Origin: Acanthaster planci
Taxonomy: Eukaryota; Echinodermata; Asteroidea; Valvatida; Acanthasteridae
Length of the DNA stretch: 64,000 nt
Reading direction: 5' to 3'
NCBI RefSeq assembly: GCF_001949145.1
Contig: NW_019091425.1
Coordinates: 654,575-718,574 of the forward strand
Below, one piece after another: positions 33,401-47,384 of this stretch (position 1 is its first letter; the number at the start of each line of letters is the position of its first letter). The notes beneath the pieces are model-generated. The model was not told the origin of the DNA. It worked only from the letters and a program-made list of their open reading frames with translations, and searched no databases. Made by a program: the position numbers and the translations under genes.

Positions 33401-35807
33401 ACAGAGAAAAACTGAGTCCAGGGGAAAGTACCGTTTCGACACGGCTAAATTTGATCCTTATCTAAAACGCGGGAAAATAACGAAATATCTCAGAAAGAAC
33501 CCAACCTGCCCCACTAAAATGGGGAGAGAATAACATGTATATAAAATTTAATGTATGCAATCTAGTTATGGGACACAGAAAGTTTCATTTCAAAATGTGA
33601 GTCGGCATCTGTTTGTCAGAGGTACATGCTTATCTTTTATTTAGAAAAGGCCTTGTTTTGTCATATGGGTAATATGTTTCGCTACTTTGGAAGAGTCACT
33701 GATTTGCTTATATTATATTACTGCCTTTAAGGGTTTTATACTAATGAGTGTTTCCACTGAATGTGAACAAAACCGAGATGCCATCCAAGGAAGAAAACTT
33801 GAATGTTACATCGGTTTGTGCACAAAAACTTCTGATATTTAAAGATTATGCTGGCCTAAGTTTTCTCTTCTCTCGTGATTCATTGTGGAAATACAAAGCA
33901 ATAAAACATGCAATATTAACCTTTCTCAGTAGTGTGTTTAGTGAGCAAAACTCATGGGTTTTAATTAAAACAAAACTATGGACTAAACCATGTCTTCACT
34001 GGATGATATCACAGCCAAAACGCCCTCAGTTGTTCAGAAAAATAGGAATAATTTCAAATGGTGAAAAAAGTTAACCGTATAAGGATGTCACTTTTTCCTC
34101 TTAATTGAAGAAGAGTGTAAAGTTACCGAAAATTGTATCTAAGAAAATTTCGTTGCATCTGCACTTTAAGACTGAATGACTTGTTGATCTGTTATGGGTT
34201 TGCAGGGACTTGTGAAAGACTTGACTTCAGCACTCAAGGATATCATTTACACAAGGAACTGTAGTCTCCCTGGTGTCTTTGCCTTCATCTTTTAAGAAGG
34301 GATCCTTCAATAAACTGTACCTGCATAATTTTTATTTATTTATTTATTTTATCTCAATTACGTGTGACACGCATGCTCAATTTTGAACTAGAACTGGTGT
34401 TATTGACATAAAAATTTACTTCATCTCTTTTATTATTAAGCTATTGATTATTCTTTTCGAAAGAGAGTGCGTTTCTAGAACTGTGGAGAGAAAGGACAGT
34501 CATTAGGATAATAACCAGTTTAGTTGAGTCCGTTCCCCAGCCTAAACGCAAACGCCTGTTCTTTGCTGCTGGGTTTTATAGAATATAACCGGAACCAAGA
34601 CAGTGGTATATAAAATAAAATAGGAGATTACGCACGCACAAAAAGATGGGGGTATATGTGCATATGATGCAAATAAAACCTCCTCCCGCGTAGCTACGGC
34701 AACGCCCTTGGCTGTTGGTAGCAAGAGGTGAACCAAAACGGTGAGTATAAAGGTTGCTGGTTGCCAGGGAAACGACAGAGCAATGGAGCCCAAGGTATGC
34801 ATTGAAGCAAGAGAGGCACATTCATCTCTGCAGCGGCGATTCGTCCCTTAAATTTTAATCACGTTTCTAAAATGGTGGTGTTTTTAATATCCACCCCCAA
34901 AAAAGACGACCAAATAACCAAACAAATTAACGAAAGTAAGATCAACTGCAAAAAAACTAAAGCAAACAAAAACAGTGGTATATCTACAGGGACAAAACCA
35001 ATTACTTTGTTCTTGCCGTATGGTGTAAATGGAAATTGTATAATCAAGAGTTTAAAAAATAGTCGGAAGTGACACCTGTATTTCTTTTTTTCACTCTACG
35101 ATAATGTGTGTGAGAATATTGAACACTCGCGAACATGGATAATTTTGAGACAAATTTTGCGGACATGCTAATACAGGCCAAATTTATTAAACTTTTCTAC
35201 CAAAAAAGACCTTTCGATGATGTTCACCTATTGTCGACGAGTGAAAAGGAAATAAAGAACACAATTTACGATCTCCTAAGACTAGTGCTTCTTAAATAAT
35301 ACTATGATACTAGTTAAAAGAAAAGATTTCTTCCAACTATCGCCTCTGGCCATGCGTGGTAGACCTGTACAGTATAGTAACCTTCAGCTGGGGGAAACAT
35401 TGATCCACTGCTGATGAGCGCGCAAGTAATTACTGCTTCCGACTTGAATCACTGCTTTGGTTACCAAGGATTTTCTAGAGGTCCAAGTTGGGCTCAGTTT
35501 GCAGTAATTGATAACCTGGAGGTTAAAATATGAGACGGCTATACCCCACCCCTTAATTTGGACATAATTGGTCATACTCCGCCAGAAAGGCGCTGGAAAG
35601 CCGTGATGAAGCCTCGTGCTTTATGTTGATGATGGTACAATTTTTAATTATTGTTATTATTACTATTGTTGTTATTATTGTTTGTTTTTGTTCAAAGGTA
35701 ATTTCTGGTAATGACACCAAGGATTCCCTCAAAAGCGCCCTATGCACTGTATCTCGCAAGCAAGAAACCTGTAGAGAGGAGACAATGAGAAGCAGTAAAA
35801 ATTTCAG
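30485..35807. other. gene-free region, simple repeats only
   Basis: More than 5 kb in which I can support no exon. It holds a TTTA microsatellite (34331-34350), an ATT-rich tract (about 35640-35692) and a diverged direct repeat at about 32655-32715 and 33262-33325 that shares the words caatrgctcttg, atgcgttta and aaccgagg. Open frames such as 32797-33168 and 34542-34802 have no family resemblance. Confidence 0.4.
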
Positions 35808-35965
35808 AGGTGAGCAGAAAACCCCGGAGGCATATTTTGGGTAAAAGCAGCGAAATCAGGTGGGGACTGAAAACCCAATCCACATATGCACCGAGTCAGG
35901 AATCGAACCCGGACCGCAGAGGTGGAGTGCGAGGAAAGAACCACTAAGCAAACCCTGCTCCCATC
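35808..35965 (-). mobile_element. tRNA-derived SINE, copy 2 (best preserved)
   Basis: Read on the minus strand, it starts gggagcagggtttgcttag and continues tggttctttcctcgc. It has a perfect polymerase III B box (GGTTCGATTCC), then catatgtggattgggtttt and a tail with cctccggggttttctgc. The order and words match the copies at 18891-19040 and 39991-40148. This is the clearest family member. Confidence 0.75.
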
Positions 35966-38900
35966 AACCCGATGTAATGTAAGCAAGCCATGCAGACCAT
36001 AGAACAGTTTGCTTCAAATTATTCATGCCACTTCGTCTGCAGTGTCAGATGATGGCATATTTATTTTGGGCCTACCAAGTGATATCTGCTGCTGCTTGCA
36101 AGACAAAAAGCTACTTCTCGAAAACCGTTATGTAGAGTGGACTTGCAATTTCACGGGGACGTTGATATTGTGATACCACAAATAATACATTTTTCATAGG
36201 ACCCGAACTTTTGGCACAGGACCCAGCATAACGTCGACTGTGCCTCTATATAACGCAGCCCTGCTCTTGGTCCAAAATCTGCAGGACCCCATTCGGGACT
36301 GAGCTGTAAAAAAAAGGGCCGGCGTTTTCTAAAAGTCATTCCCTTTTAATAATTGGGTTGGATAAAAACATTTTTTAACAATTACAAAGATGTGCATGTG
36401 TGAGTTTGCAAGTGACGTACTGATCTACTGTTTGTTCTCTGTATATGAACACCAACAGCGTATTCTACTGTAATTATGTATTCTGCAATGTACATTTTAT
36501 GTTTCAAAACCAGTAGGCCTATAATTGAGCTGGAGAATGCTCAACAGAGCATCCAAAATGAAACTGCCTCCAAAAAAGGACAGTAAGAATCCTCAGGGTT
36601 GTATATTGAAAGCGACTTCTGCTTCCCTATGTACCGGCCCACTTTTGATGAAAATGGTAAATGTGGACCGCTGGGGTCTGTTTCGGACTTTCTAACATAG
36701 TGTTTGGCCTCGTTGTGCTTGTGCTTTACTTTGCACTGAACTGCACTACCTTATATAGTCAAGTCTCCATGGGGTTAAAATCCCCCGTTTCTTGGAATTC
36801 TCGTGAAGTTTAATCCGGAAATTCAACTGCATGTAGTCTCACAACAGAGCAAGGAATTGTCCAGTGCATCTTTAACTGGCATAATATACATTAATGAAGC
36901 AACACTGAAAATGAAAATATAGTCCTCGTAAAATTTCTTTCGGAGATATTATGATTCCAGGCCCTTATCAATCGATTTGGGTTTCCTACGGAATATTGCA
37001 GGAAATTCAGGCCTGCCTAAATAGTTCAGCATGCATCAGCCCGGTTCAATCAAACTACACGCAGTTTAAAAGCATCGGTGGAACCGGGTACCATGTCCCC
37101 AAAGAGAGAAGGTTTAAGCCTGTTATGACTTTTAAATATAAATATGCTGAAATGTTACATTCCTTCTCATTTTATCATCATCAAAGCTTCCTCCCCCAAA
37201 AAAAGCCATTCCCCCATTTCAGAAATCTCGAAAAAATTACCTTAAAATCCTGCGGATTATTTTCCCAAAGTTTTCTGGATCTGCCCTTAGTATTGGGTAA
37301 TGAATTATATGTCGAAAGCTGAGCATCACTGGTGGGCATGGATGTCATGGATTCATTATTCATAGTCTGTCTCGGCCCCCTCTGCAATGCACTCATAAAA
37401 CTCTGTTCAATGTAAGTGCCCTTAATGCTTTTACAACAGCTCCTCAGACATTATACTTCAGAGTTAAATGTCATCAATAATTTATCGTAACATCATCACT
37501 GAAACTGGAAGTGGCATTGATGTTACTTTAGCCTGATTATGTCTGTAAAAGTGTGCCCTAGTTATTACTCTGCACGCGGGTGGTGAGTGCTGCCGAACTC
37601 GTAGCAATGCACGTACTATATTATAGCTTTATAACTCCCTAGCACAGGGGAGACGATAAAACCAAAACCCCAATAAAGACTGAGGGGTTTACTTGACGTT
37701 ACTTATTCATTTTGGAACGAATTGTTGAAGACGGGAACTGCACTGTGCAAAACTTGATTAAATGAAATTTGCAATGTACGAAAACCGTGACTTTCCGTCA
37801 CCAAAGAGTCTGTGTGACTGTTGGTGTGCTGATAAAACGCCAGTACGGCTTGATATTAAAAAAACCAAAGTTCACCCTGCTGTAAACAGTTTCGCGTAAA
37901 CAGGGTATCGCCTGTAAACTTAATTGCAATGGTTTACATCAGTGGCATAAATTTGTGCCGTAAATTAAGGGGATGGGAATGGGGAATCGTGTGGAGGACT
38001 GACTTGCCTGGGTATGGAAACATGAAAAGCGCGGGGGGGGGAGGAGGAGGTGACATCATATCACACTCAATGGCAATGTTCATGATACCGGTATACACCA
38101 GTATGACATATTTATTACATTCATGCAGAATCTTAAATCAAAATGGCACATTTTAGGTTTATTTTTTAACTGTTTCCACTTTTTGAGTGACATTGAATAC
38201 ATTTCGGTTGTTTTGAAGTTTGAAAAATGCTTCAAATTCTGCTTTCATTTTTCTCGTCACGAAAATGTGGGGGGCATAATTCAACCCCCCCTCCCCGAAA
38301 AAAAAGTGGGAGGGGGGATATGTACTCGATTCTGGCATTTGCGCCCATTGTTTACATCAACGAGCAGGTTTTTATGTTTTTATAAAAACATTTAATACCT
38401 GTTTATTGCACAAAGAAACATTTTCGATACTTGCCAATAACGAACGACGATGAAAGAAAACGCATTTTAATGTATACCACTCACATTTCTCTGCCAAAAT
38501 TGATAAATCTGTTTCTTTCCAAATAACAGAAACTCCAATAAATTGTATTGGGCTTTTCAACGGAAAGATAATCATGATTCTGTCGGGTCCTTGACAAGAT
38601 GGCTGGTAATTACAACGGCATGCACGCAGTGTAATAAATGCTTGCCGTGGTAATGAAAATCACTCACCGTGACGCAGCGTAACTCGTGTTAACAACTCTC
38701 TTTCTGATTGGCCCACTTACACCTTGGTGAATTGAGGTTGAACCAATAGGAATCGTCCACCTTATGATACTCCCTCTCAACAAGTGATGCGGGTGATCAT
38801 CTCCGCAGGAGGCTTTTAACACCGCACTGCGCCCATGAGAAATTTTTGTGTACACCAGCTAGAGCAATTTAGGAACGGAATTTAACGTGTGCCGTATTTT

Positions 38901-39990
38901 GCTAGTGTTTAAATAACTTGCAAGGCTTGGACTGTGATCCAGCACCATCGGAGGTGCAAAGTAGCCACCAGCAACAAAAGATTCGGACATGGTATAGAAT
39001 TCCTGCAATCATATTTGGAGCAAAAGGTCGCCGTGTTCGTGGAGCAAAATCCAAGGAGTTCCAGAAGCGAAAAGACGTTAAGATCACGGGCGATACGAGA
39101 TTGTCTAGTCTGCTTTTACTGACAGAAACACCAGCAGGGGCATAAGGAGATGACACAACGCGCAAACTCTGGGAGAAGTGCAACATGCCTGTTGCTGGTG
39201 GGTTTTTTTCTTTTAAATATTTTGACACAATCATTAAGTCACTCTGTCTGTGTTACTGGCATCAATGATCAAGGCATGGTGATACGGGGTTATTGCCTCA
39301 TTGAAAACTCTGTCAATCGCCATTTTCGTATATAGACTGCATTAGAGCAATGACCCTTTCGATCTAGAACCTTTTTTTGGGGGGGGGGGAACTTGGAGGC
39401 AGTTGAGTTTTCCTGTAGCCTTTATGGCTTTGGGGGGTTAAGGGTAAATTTTGGGGCTTCTTGCTCTTTTTCGAGCGACTTGTATTCAACAGTCATTCTC
39501 TTTTTCGTGGGGGGGGGGTACGCCCCTGTTGCCGTGCCCTTAATCCAGCAATATTGGAGTATATTGTCACTGAAACTTTAACAGCGAAAGCCCAAACGCA
39601 GTGGAAACATTCGGTATCTACTGTACACGAAGTCCGGAAAACTTCGTCTGAACAGCTGTATGCCAACGCAATAATCAGACGTAGATTTTATTGGAAGCTC
39701 CTCACATACACCAACGTATTTTAAACATTTCCAGACAGAGGACAATGCAACGCTCCCGCGTGGGTAAAAAAGAAGAAAGATTAAACATGGTTATCGTAAA
39801 ACTAAAACCCGCTCATATTAGCACTTTTCTGAGGCGATATTTATTTTTAACTCGAGGTACATTAAAGAAAATATTGATTCCTTAAACCTACTATTCTTGA
39901 AATCAAGGTTATACTTCACGCATTCATGAAAACCCAAATTACGGAGAAGTATCGGCTTTAGTTTGAAATCATGACGATAACAAAATTGAT
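35966..39990. other. gene-free region, nothing firmly recognised
   Basis: About 4 kb with short open frames but no supported exon. A G-run (38032-38052) and a CCCCCC/GGGGGG cluster near 38260-38320 are present. At about 38700-38750 there is an inverted CCAAT (gattggc) and a direct CCAAT (aaccaatagg), which is promoter-like, but no recognisable coding sequence follows. Confidence 0.35.
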
Positions 39991-40148
39991 TGGAGCACGT
40001 TGGCGTAGTGTGTCTTTCCTTGCCCTCCACCTCTCTGGGGGCCTGGGTTTGAATCCGGCTTGATCCACATGTGCATTGGGTTTCCTGTCCCTTCCTGAAT
40101 CCATGGGTTTTCCCCAAAACATTCATCTGGGGTTTTCTTCATTGCCGT
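39991..40148 (+). mobile_element. tRNA-derived SINE, copy 3
   Basis: It starts tggagcacgttggcgtagt, has a B box with two changes (ggtttgaatcc), then acatgtgcattgggtttcc, gtcccttcctgaatcc and a gggttttcccc / ctggggttttc tail. The layout is the same as in the copies at 18891 and 35808. Confidence 0.65.
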
Positions 40149-43100
40149 CTTCACTCATTATCATCCTGTAATTGGCACTAAATGCGCTGTTGGATGAACA
40201 GATATACTAAACAAATAAATAAGAATATATGAAGTCCTTTCCTTTCTGGTATGAGTTATGGAGAACAGCACACTTTCTGTTAGTTTTCGTCTTCGCAATT
40301 TTCTTCTATTCGTTGCCTGCCAAGTACGATTTTTATGTAAATATATAATGCACTGTAGTTTCATTTCGAAGGAGATGATTTTTGTTAACCCTTTGGTAAT
40401 TCTGTTGAAATGTAATCCTGGGTTTCAAATTGTCTTTTTCCAAAGAAAAGGATCATGTTGGGCACTGTTGTGAAGGCAGTGCGCGTTCGAAACACATGAA
40501 CATATTACAGCAAGGCACCATGCTTAGAATGTATTTCGTGTATGATTGCTTCTTATTTACCAAACTTCAGCAAGTTTTTATTCTACATGATACAACAAAA
40601 GAGGTTGTTGACAGGTATCAGTCTGTTACCACGGCAATACAGCTTTATCTGATCCTTGCAAAATCCAAGTTTCAAAAAACAACATCTCTACAGAGGGTCA
40701 CTTCCAACAAAGAGTTTTGGTCCTCATTAAACTACAAATATGATAACGTAGGATATTGTGTAAATCCCCTCCAATATGTCACTCTGTGTTACCTATAGAA
40801 TTACCTTCTTCTTAACTTTTACCAATAATTGTAAGTCTGGCACAGTTTTGTTGTGATGGTTATTAAATTGTGTAGTTTCCCGTCTTGTGTGTGTCACAAC
40901 TATTTTCCGTGACGTTTTGATGTCACCAATAAACTAGCAAATGGGGTAAGTTTTAAAATTAAGGGGGAAAATTCAAATAGTACTATCACTCACGTTAAAT
41001 GCAATTTTATTGATAAATAGAATCTTGAGTGAATAGAAACCAAATACCTCTTAACAATGGTGTAAGGAGGGGGAGAAAAAAGTGTTATTTGCTTCACGAG
41101 CAAGGTGTGGGTGCACATTGGAGTCGAGGATGACCACAAGAAATCAAGAGTATCAGACATCCAGTCTGAATAATTAGTAATTATCGCCGGTTGTTGTGAA
41201 GGCTTTCATTTCGACCTTTCTGTTTGCTCAGCCAGAATCCTGCGCTTATCGCGCAGGAAATTAACTTACGACACCCAATTTAGCGCTTTCTGTCCGGGCG
41301 GGCATTCGTATTCACATTGGCGCATGTGGTCGTGCCCTCACTGGTGATGTGAACGAATATGGTTGGATTTGTTGAGTATCGAGTTGTCTGTCACAAAGCG
41401 AGACAAAAACTATATTACGGCGACCGTACGGTTGTCCTCTGAAGAGAACTAAGCGTTTCAGAGGTTACTACGGATGAATTTCCTCCTGCAATTTCTGTAA
41501 AGCTGAGTCATGTTTAATGGAATTAGTCCAAACAATTTGGGGAAACACTAGTGATTCTTTTTTTATTTCCCCGTGAAAAGGATTTTCCCGTTAAGGAACG
41601 AGAGATTGCTACGTCGACTAAAAATTGTTAAATGTACAATATTCACATTTCTCATTGCGAAACAATTTTTTGGTCCTAATAAAAGAAATTGCGAATTGGA
41701 TATCATTGTGAAGAAAGCTACAGGTCTTCTGTTATTTCCACTCTGAGAACTGAATCTGCTTGCCCTGAAGAAGGTACTCAGTTACCAAAAGCTCGGCAAT
41801 TACATACTCAGAGCACTGATTTGATATTATATTCTCGCCCGCGCTGAGATTTTCATGTTCTGTTCGGGTGAGTTCTTTGTTTTCACTGTTTATGCTTTGA
41901 AAAGGGACTCCATGCCTGTGCCTGATATTTGGCTGACGGAGAAATTTGACAGTCAAATTCGAAACTAAAGAGAGATCGAGATACTGAAGTACGCCATTCT
42001 TTAGAAATAGGCTGGCATTTGTAATAACCGAAGTTTCATAAAACGGATTCAAATACTAGCTTAGAAATATTACGAAACAAGACAAAAACCATTCAACCAC
42101 TTCTGCCATAAAGCATTAGGCCTAGAAACGTAGAAACAAGTTGACGGTTTTTAATTACTGTTGCCGAGACATGTCCCGTCATTTCCTCATTTATTTTAGT
42201 GAAACAAAGACCATCTCATTGTATGGAAGGTTGCTCGACTTGTTACTTGAAAATTAGCTCCTAAAATCAATATTTTTGTTTTCGTGCGGATTTGTTCTTC
42301 TAGGCCGAGTGTTCTTTATGATTGCAGTGCAAGACGGATATTGAGCTCCTGCGTAGTCCCCCGCTTCATTAGACAGGTGACTTGGTCAATCTTGAGGAAA
42401 TATTTCGCGAGTTGGTCAATAGGGGAGGCGATGTACCAAATGCTTATTAGCCTTTTAAAAGGGAAATATAATTCTGATATCTAGACCGCTGTTGTGTTCA
42501 TGGCAAACACATTGTTATGTAAGTAAATCCTTCTCAATTTATCACCTAGTTTGACCAGGAGGTACGTGTGAACCTCTGAGTGACTCTCTCGTTTCCTTTC
42601 AGCGTACAAAATTGCTCGAATTTACAAACTGTAAAACCAACTAGTGTAAAATGTTGGCCACTTTGTTTTTAACAGACAGTATACGTCAATCGTATTCGGA
42701 TAAACTTGCATCGCCTTTTCAGAATTTACTCGGGGGTAAATATCCGATCCCCTTTTCAAATTAGTGCAAGCACGAGGCCAGCCCCACGACCTGGGCCGGG
42801 AGGAGGAGCGGGAGGGTGCGCGTTTTACGTACCCCTGGATGTATGTGTCCCCGGGTACCCCCTTCTGAAATCTTAAAACATGCAATGACTGTACAAGCTG
42901 CTGGTTCATTGACTTTCAGTGGCCCCTGAAAAAAATGTGGGCACTCCCAGACCCCCACGAGAACTTTCAACGGAATAACACCACCAGGATCGACTAGAAT
43001 CTCATTGCAATACCCCCGGCAGATGACCCGGTGGTGTTACGCTCACAGAGACCAGCACGTGCTCAACTATATTAGCACAGAAACGTTTTCGAAGCGCAGC

Positions 43101-46100
43101 TGCTCTAGCGAAGTGGGGAAAGACTTTCGGACCCCTTGCTCCGCCCATATGGGATGTATGCATGCCTTTTTATGGTGAAGGAAAGTATGGGATATAAAGG
43201 CTGATCCGCAAGGGTGTCGAATGGACTGATAGCAATAAACTGTTCAATGGCGGATCCAGGATTTTTCGAACAGGTTAGCTGAGGTGCGCTCAATAGGTCT
43301 ACACATGTGACAAAAAAGGCCTTCTGCATCTGTTTCTTACTGCGCAAACAACCCAGGGGGGTTATAAACGTGTAGGCGTAGTGTTGGCAGCAAGCGGAAA
43401 CTTAGTCAAGAGGGCGAGCGCGTTTTAAGAGGTATATCTAGGATTAGCAAGCCGAATTTAAAAGCGTCGACAGCAGTGGCTTCCCAAATGAAGTAAGAAA
43501 GGTGGTTCCATTCTAAAACTGGGCCTGGGATTCGCGAGTTTTTGTATCAGTCCTTCTGGCGTGAAAAGGATTTTTTCAGCTTCCACCTTGGCGTGCTTTC
43601 GCGATGGACTGATCTACGCAGTAAACGAGATTTTCTCCTGTAAAAGCAGTGGTTGTCATGAAGGGTAACCCCGCTATGATTAAGTGTTCACAGTTACTCC
43701 CAATCGAGTAGTCCACGCAATGTGGTAGATGGATCATCCTGTCTCAACCTCCTTTCACCCTCAGATTGTTTCACCAGTGCATGGACAGTTTCGGTAACTG
43801 TTTATTATTTACAGCCAGCCTTCTAATCGTATTTTTAAAAAGTCAATTAATAAAGTGTCTTCGCGTAAATTTTCTTTAACTTGTGAGCCAATTTGACGAA
43901 TACGCCCGTAATGTAATGAGACCGATTATTGTTATCACATGCAGAAGAGTAAACATTACTTGGCAATTTGTTTCAATTTGGTTTGAAGCCCGCGATGGTC
44001 GTTATTTCTTGGCACGTAATGACAGCCTTCATTTGACAAATTTGCTTTGTTTTCAGGAATCGTTATGTCAATTAATCCTTCGCCTTCTCAATGTTTGTTA
44101 ACCCCATGATGTACCGTCTTATAAGTTGGAATGAGGCTCAGGGTGAGTTGAACATGTTGAGTAGGCCCTTGGGGAGGATCGTGAGCTGTCACTTGTCTGT
44201 CACGTAGCCTATAAATGAACTCTCTGACCGCATGACGTTGCGGAGGGAGTGCAGGATATATGAAAAACCTGGAAAAAGGTCCAACTAATTCAAACTATTA
44301 GGGTTACATAAAACTCGTTAACTCCCCCCCCCATCTCCCCCAAAGAATGCGTAGCCCCGAAAATTTGAGTATGAATTTACTAGTTTCACAACGTGCCTAA
44401 TTTGTCCCTAATTTTTCTTACGGACGTTATTCACAATGTAATGAGGGCAGGCGTACGCGTCCAACCTGAACTGTCATGCACCGATTGACATTGACGTAGC
44501 TTTATTGTCCTTTCTACGCGTGAATTTCGGGGCAGCCAATTGAGTGGAAAGTAGCCGTGGTTGTTGCTACCAAGCTGCTACGACACTGAAAACAAACAAG
44601 TTCTTGTACACTCATCGGGGCCCACAACACCTATGCAACTTGTAGGATAAGAACTTCGCCCGTTGATTGTCTTACATACTGCAGTAGATTCTAAAGGTGA
44701 TGAATAACCAGCCCCCCCACACACAATTTGATTCCTCCACACAAGTTGAAACTGCGCGAGAGAGCGTCACAGGTGTCTTGAAATTCTAATTCCAAACATT
44801 TCAAATATCAACAATAAATGTCTACACGAAAATGTATAATTTGAGTGGTTCGGCCACTTAATGGAAAACAGCAGTTTATTGCTAAAAGATATTTATGATC
44901 GGAGCCTATTCAAACCCAAAATAAAACAAATACATCAAGCTTGTCATATAAATTTGCCTGTCATTTCGCTACATCACAGCACAAACACACAATATACCAC
45001 TTTTTGGAATGCCACTGGCTATGTCCATTTCCATTATGAGCAAATTGAGAATAAAATATTTATGAGGAACTCTCATGTACTTCCAACAGGCTGTTTTAAT
45101 GGATATTAGTGTGCGCGATGCCTCAGTGCTCCCCTGAATAAAGAGAAAAAAACCACGCCGTGAAAAGTTTGTAAGAAAGGTCTGACAAATGCCGGGGTTG
45201 CCTTGGCAACTTATGATGCCTTTGTACATATTTCATTGCCGCTTATAGTCGTTTGCCCAACTTACGGGCTCGCGATAATGCATTATTGCTGTTTACCATT
45301 GTCTCCACAGGTTGGTGGCTATCAGTACGCACAAGTTGATGCCATCCATTATCTTGTATTTCTCCCAGAGTTCGTGTCCCTTGTGCATAACTAATACCTC
45401 TGCAGAGCTCCGTCTCGGACTTTGATATTCCAGCAATTAGAATCTCTGAGTGACCTGGACGACTGTAGTTTGTATAAGCACACATCATCTGAGCAGCATC
45501 TAGGGCTGAAAAATGGATGGTTAAAAACCAAAGAAAGAAAGAAAACCCCAAAGCAAAACAAAACAAAACAAAACGGAGCTGTTCTTGCTGGAGCATTTCA
45601 TTGATTTTTGGATTGCATTTGCAAACATTATGAATAGGCCTACATGTAGTTAAAATTAACCTAGTTGGCAAAAGTGCGTTGCATTTATTCCACCAAAAAA
45701 ATCTAGTTTCGAATTGAGCGATGTATTCTGGACTTTTATTCTCGTGACTTTGATCATACTTTCAGACGTGGACTCAAATCGATTTTTTTCTAGTTGGGTT
45801 GTTTTTCAAGGACGTCATCGTGCTGGGGACACGGGGGGGGGTCGTGTTTTCTCACTACTGGATGCAGGCCAGTAAATAGGCCGAAAACTGCTTGCGCGAG
45901 CCAAATCACGTAAGTAGTACGCTCTCAAATTCTCTACGAAGTAGCGCATTTTGTGGCCCATGAACCTGAAGATTTGTGAAAAATACAGGTTAAGGTGGGC
46001 AAAGGTTTGCATCTGAGTGAGATTTGGAACTGAGAAATCGGTGCCTGAAAAGGGTATATTTTTTGAGAGGTGTAGGCCTATGCATTGATATTTCAAAATG

Positions 46101-46572
46101 GCACGGGCTTCACGACTGAATTTAGGGGGTGACCTTCCGCGGAAATGAATATCTTCAAAAGCCATCCTTTAATGAATGGAAATTTGAAAAGACAATGAAA
46201 AATCATAAACTGGGCTTTAATTTGATATACATCTCGAACCTCTGAGAAACTCGTGAGAATTTTTCCTGATGTTTTGAAGTTGGGGTTTTGATCACTGTTG
46301 GCTATGGCAGTTTACTTACTGGCCTGCGACCTACTGTTAATGTCAAAGGGCGACCTCTATTGAAATTCCCAAGTCGAATTAAAAAGCGGTAACTGGACTT
46401 CAATGACGACGATGTACATTTACAAAATGCAAAGACCTCCAGACTAAAACGAAGCGATATCAATACCGCAGTGCCGGGAAGTTCAACGTAAGCTTGTTTA
46501 AGGTCTCTTGGCCCACAGGATTCCTATTTCTTGTTGGCTTTACTGCTTGAACAATTTTACTTTAGTACCCAA
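40149..46572. other. gene-free region, nothing firmly recognised
   Basis: About 6.4 kb without a supported exon. It contains a short stem-loop with 8-bp arms at 41238-41258 (tcctgcgc / gcgcagga), a CAAAA microsatellite (about 45553-45575) and a perfect RFX-type palindrome (45197-45210). The many short open frames show no family resemblance. Confidence 0.35.
45197..45210. promoter_or_regulatory. perfect RFX X-box palindrome
   Basis: GTTGCCTTGGCAAC is a perfect 14-bp palindrome and fits the RFX X-box consensus GTNRCC-NN-RGYAAC. X-boxes drive ciliary genes in animals. No gene start is recognised nearby, so a regulatory role is only a possibility. Confidence 0.3.
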
Positions 46573-47384
46573 GTTACGCCCCAACTATAGCATTAGTGAC
46601 TAGTTGGGACCACAGACACTAGACTAGTCGACGTAGACCACAGAGCAAGGACAGAGAGACGGGCAGCTCCTGTGTGTAGAGATAGGTGTAGAAATCAGTG
46701 GTTCAAAACAACGGCGGGGTACTGTAGCCGAGACGGCACCCGACTAAATCCAAAAGCGTTAGCAAATTCACCTTTACGCACAGTTGAAAAATTCCAGCCA
46801 TAAAATTTTATTAAGCCATTTTTCGATTGTGAAAAAAAATTCCTCTGTTTTTTTGGTTTTTTTTTTTGCCCATGCAGATTCGGAAAAGTATGGTTGCAAC
46901 ATTTGAACAGAAGAGATACAAAAGAGCAAAAACGGGAGTGTCTTTTTAGAGCATGTATATAACAACAAATTCATACATAAGATTCCCAGTGCGTCGCGCA
47001 ATTTGCTCAGAACGTGCTGCCATCCATCGTTTTGCCCACTGCTTGCCCACGCTTTTTCAAATCACAGTTATACACGCAAGACTGGTGGTCTATGTGTTAT
47101 ATGTCTGTGGTTGGAACCGTCCCAACTATGTTCCAACTAGCATGCTGTAGTTGGGCCAACCCAACTACTGCACAGATGTCTGATGTGTATGTGCCTATCA
47201 TGTGTCAAAGTTTTATTGTTTACAATGTCATGTCATAAATGAAGTGCCATATTTTAGATGAACTTTGTCAAGTGTGAGATTCCTAAACCTTGATAAGGTT
47301 GGGAACATGCCATAAAAATTGGTCAACAATAGTTGGGCTAGCCTAACTGCAGCACTACAGTTGGAACTGTAGTTGGGGCGTAAC
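46573..47384. mobile_element. fold-back element with GTTACGCCCCAACTA ends
   Basis: The left end reads GTTACGCCCCAACTATAG. The right end, reversed, reads GTTACGCCCCAACTACAG, so 15 of the first 15 bases and 17 of 18 agree. Subterminal parts on both sides are rich in GTTGG/CCAAC words (agttgggac, ttggaaccgtcccaac, gttgggccaaccc). There is no transposase. The flanks do not show a clean duplication. Related words occur at 6290-6425. Confidence 0.55.

Noticed and set aside
34542-34802. Overlapping minus-strand hydrophobic open frames and a plus-strand ATGGAGCCCAAG followed by GTATGC
   Set aside because: Neither has family resemblance and no downstream exon in frame was found for the plus-strand mini-exon.
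35890-35950. A possible tRNA gene (perfect B box on the minus strand)
   Set aside because: It does not fold into a full cloverleaf by eye and is part of a dispersed repeat with a long 3' body, so it is a SINE head.
38902-39234. Open frames on both strands after a CCAAT-box-like segment
   Set aside because: Promoter-like words alone are weak. The translations show no known family and no splice partner was found.
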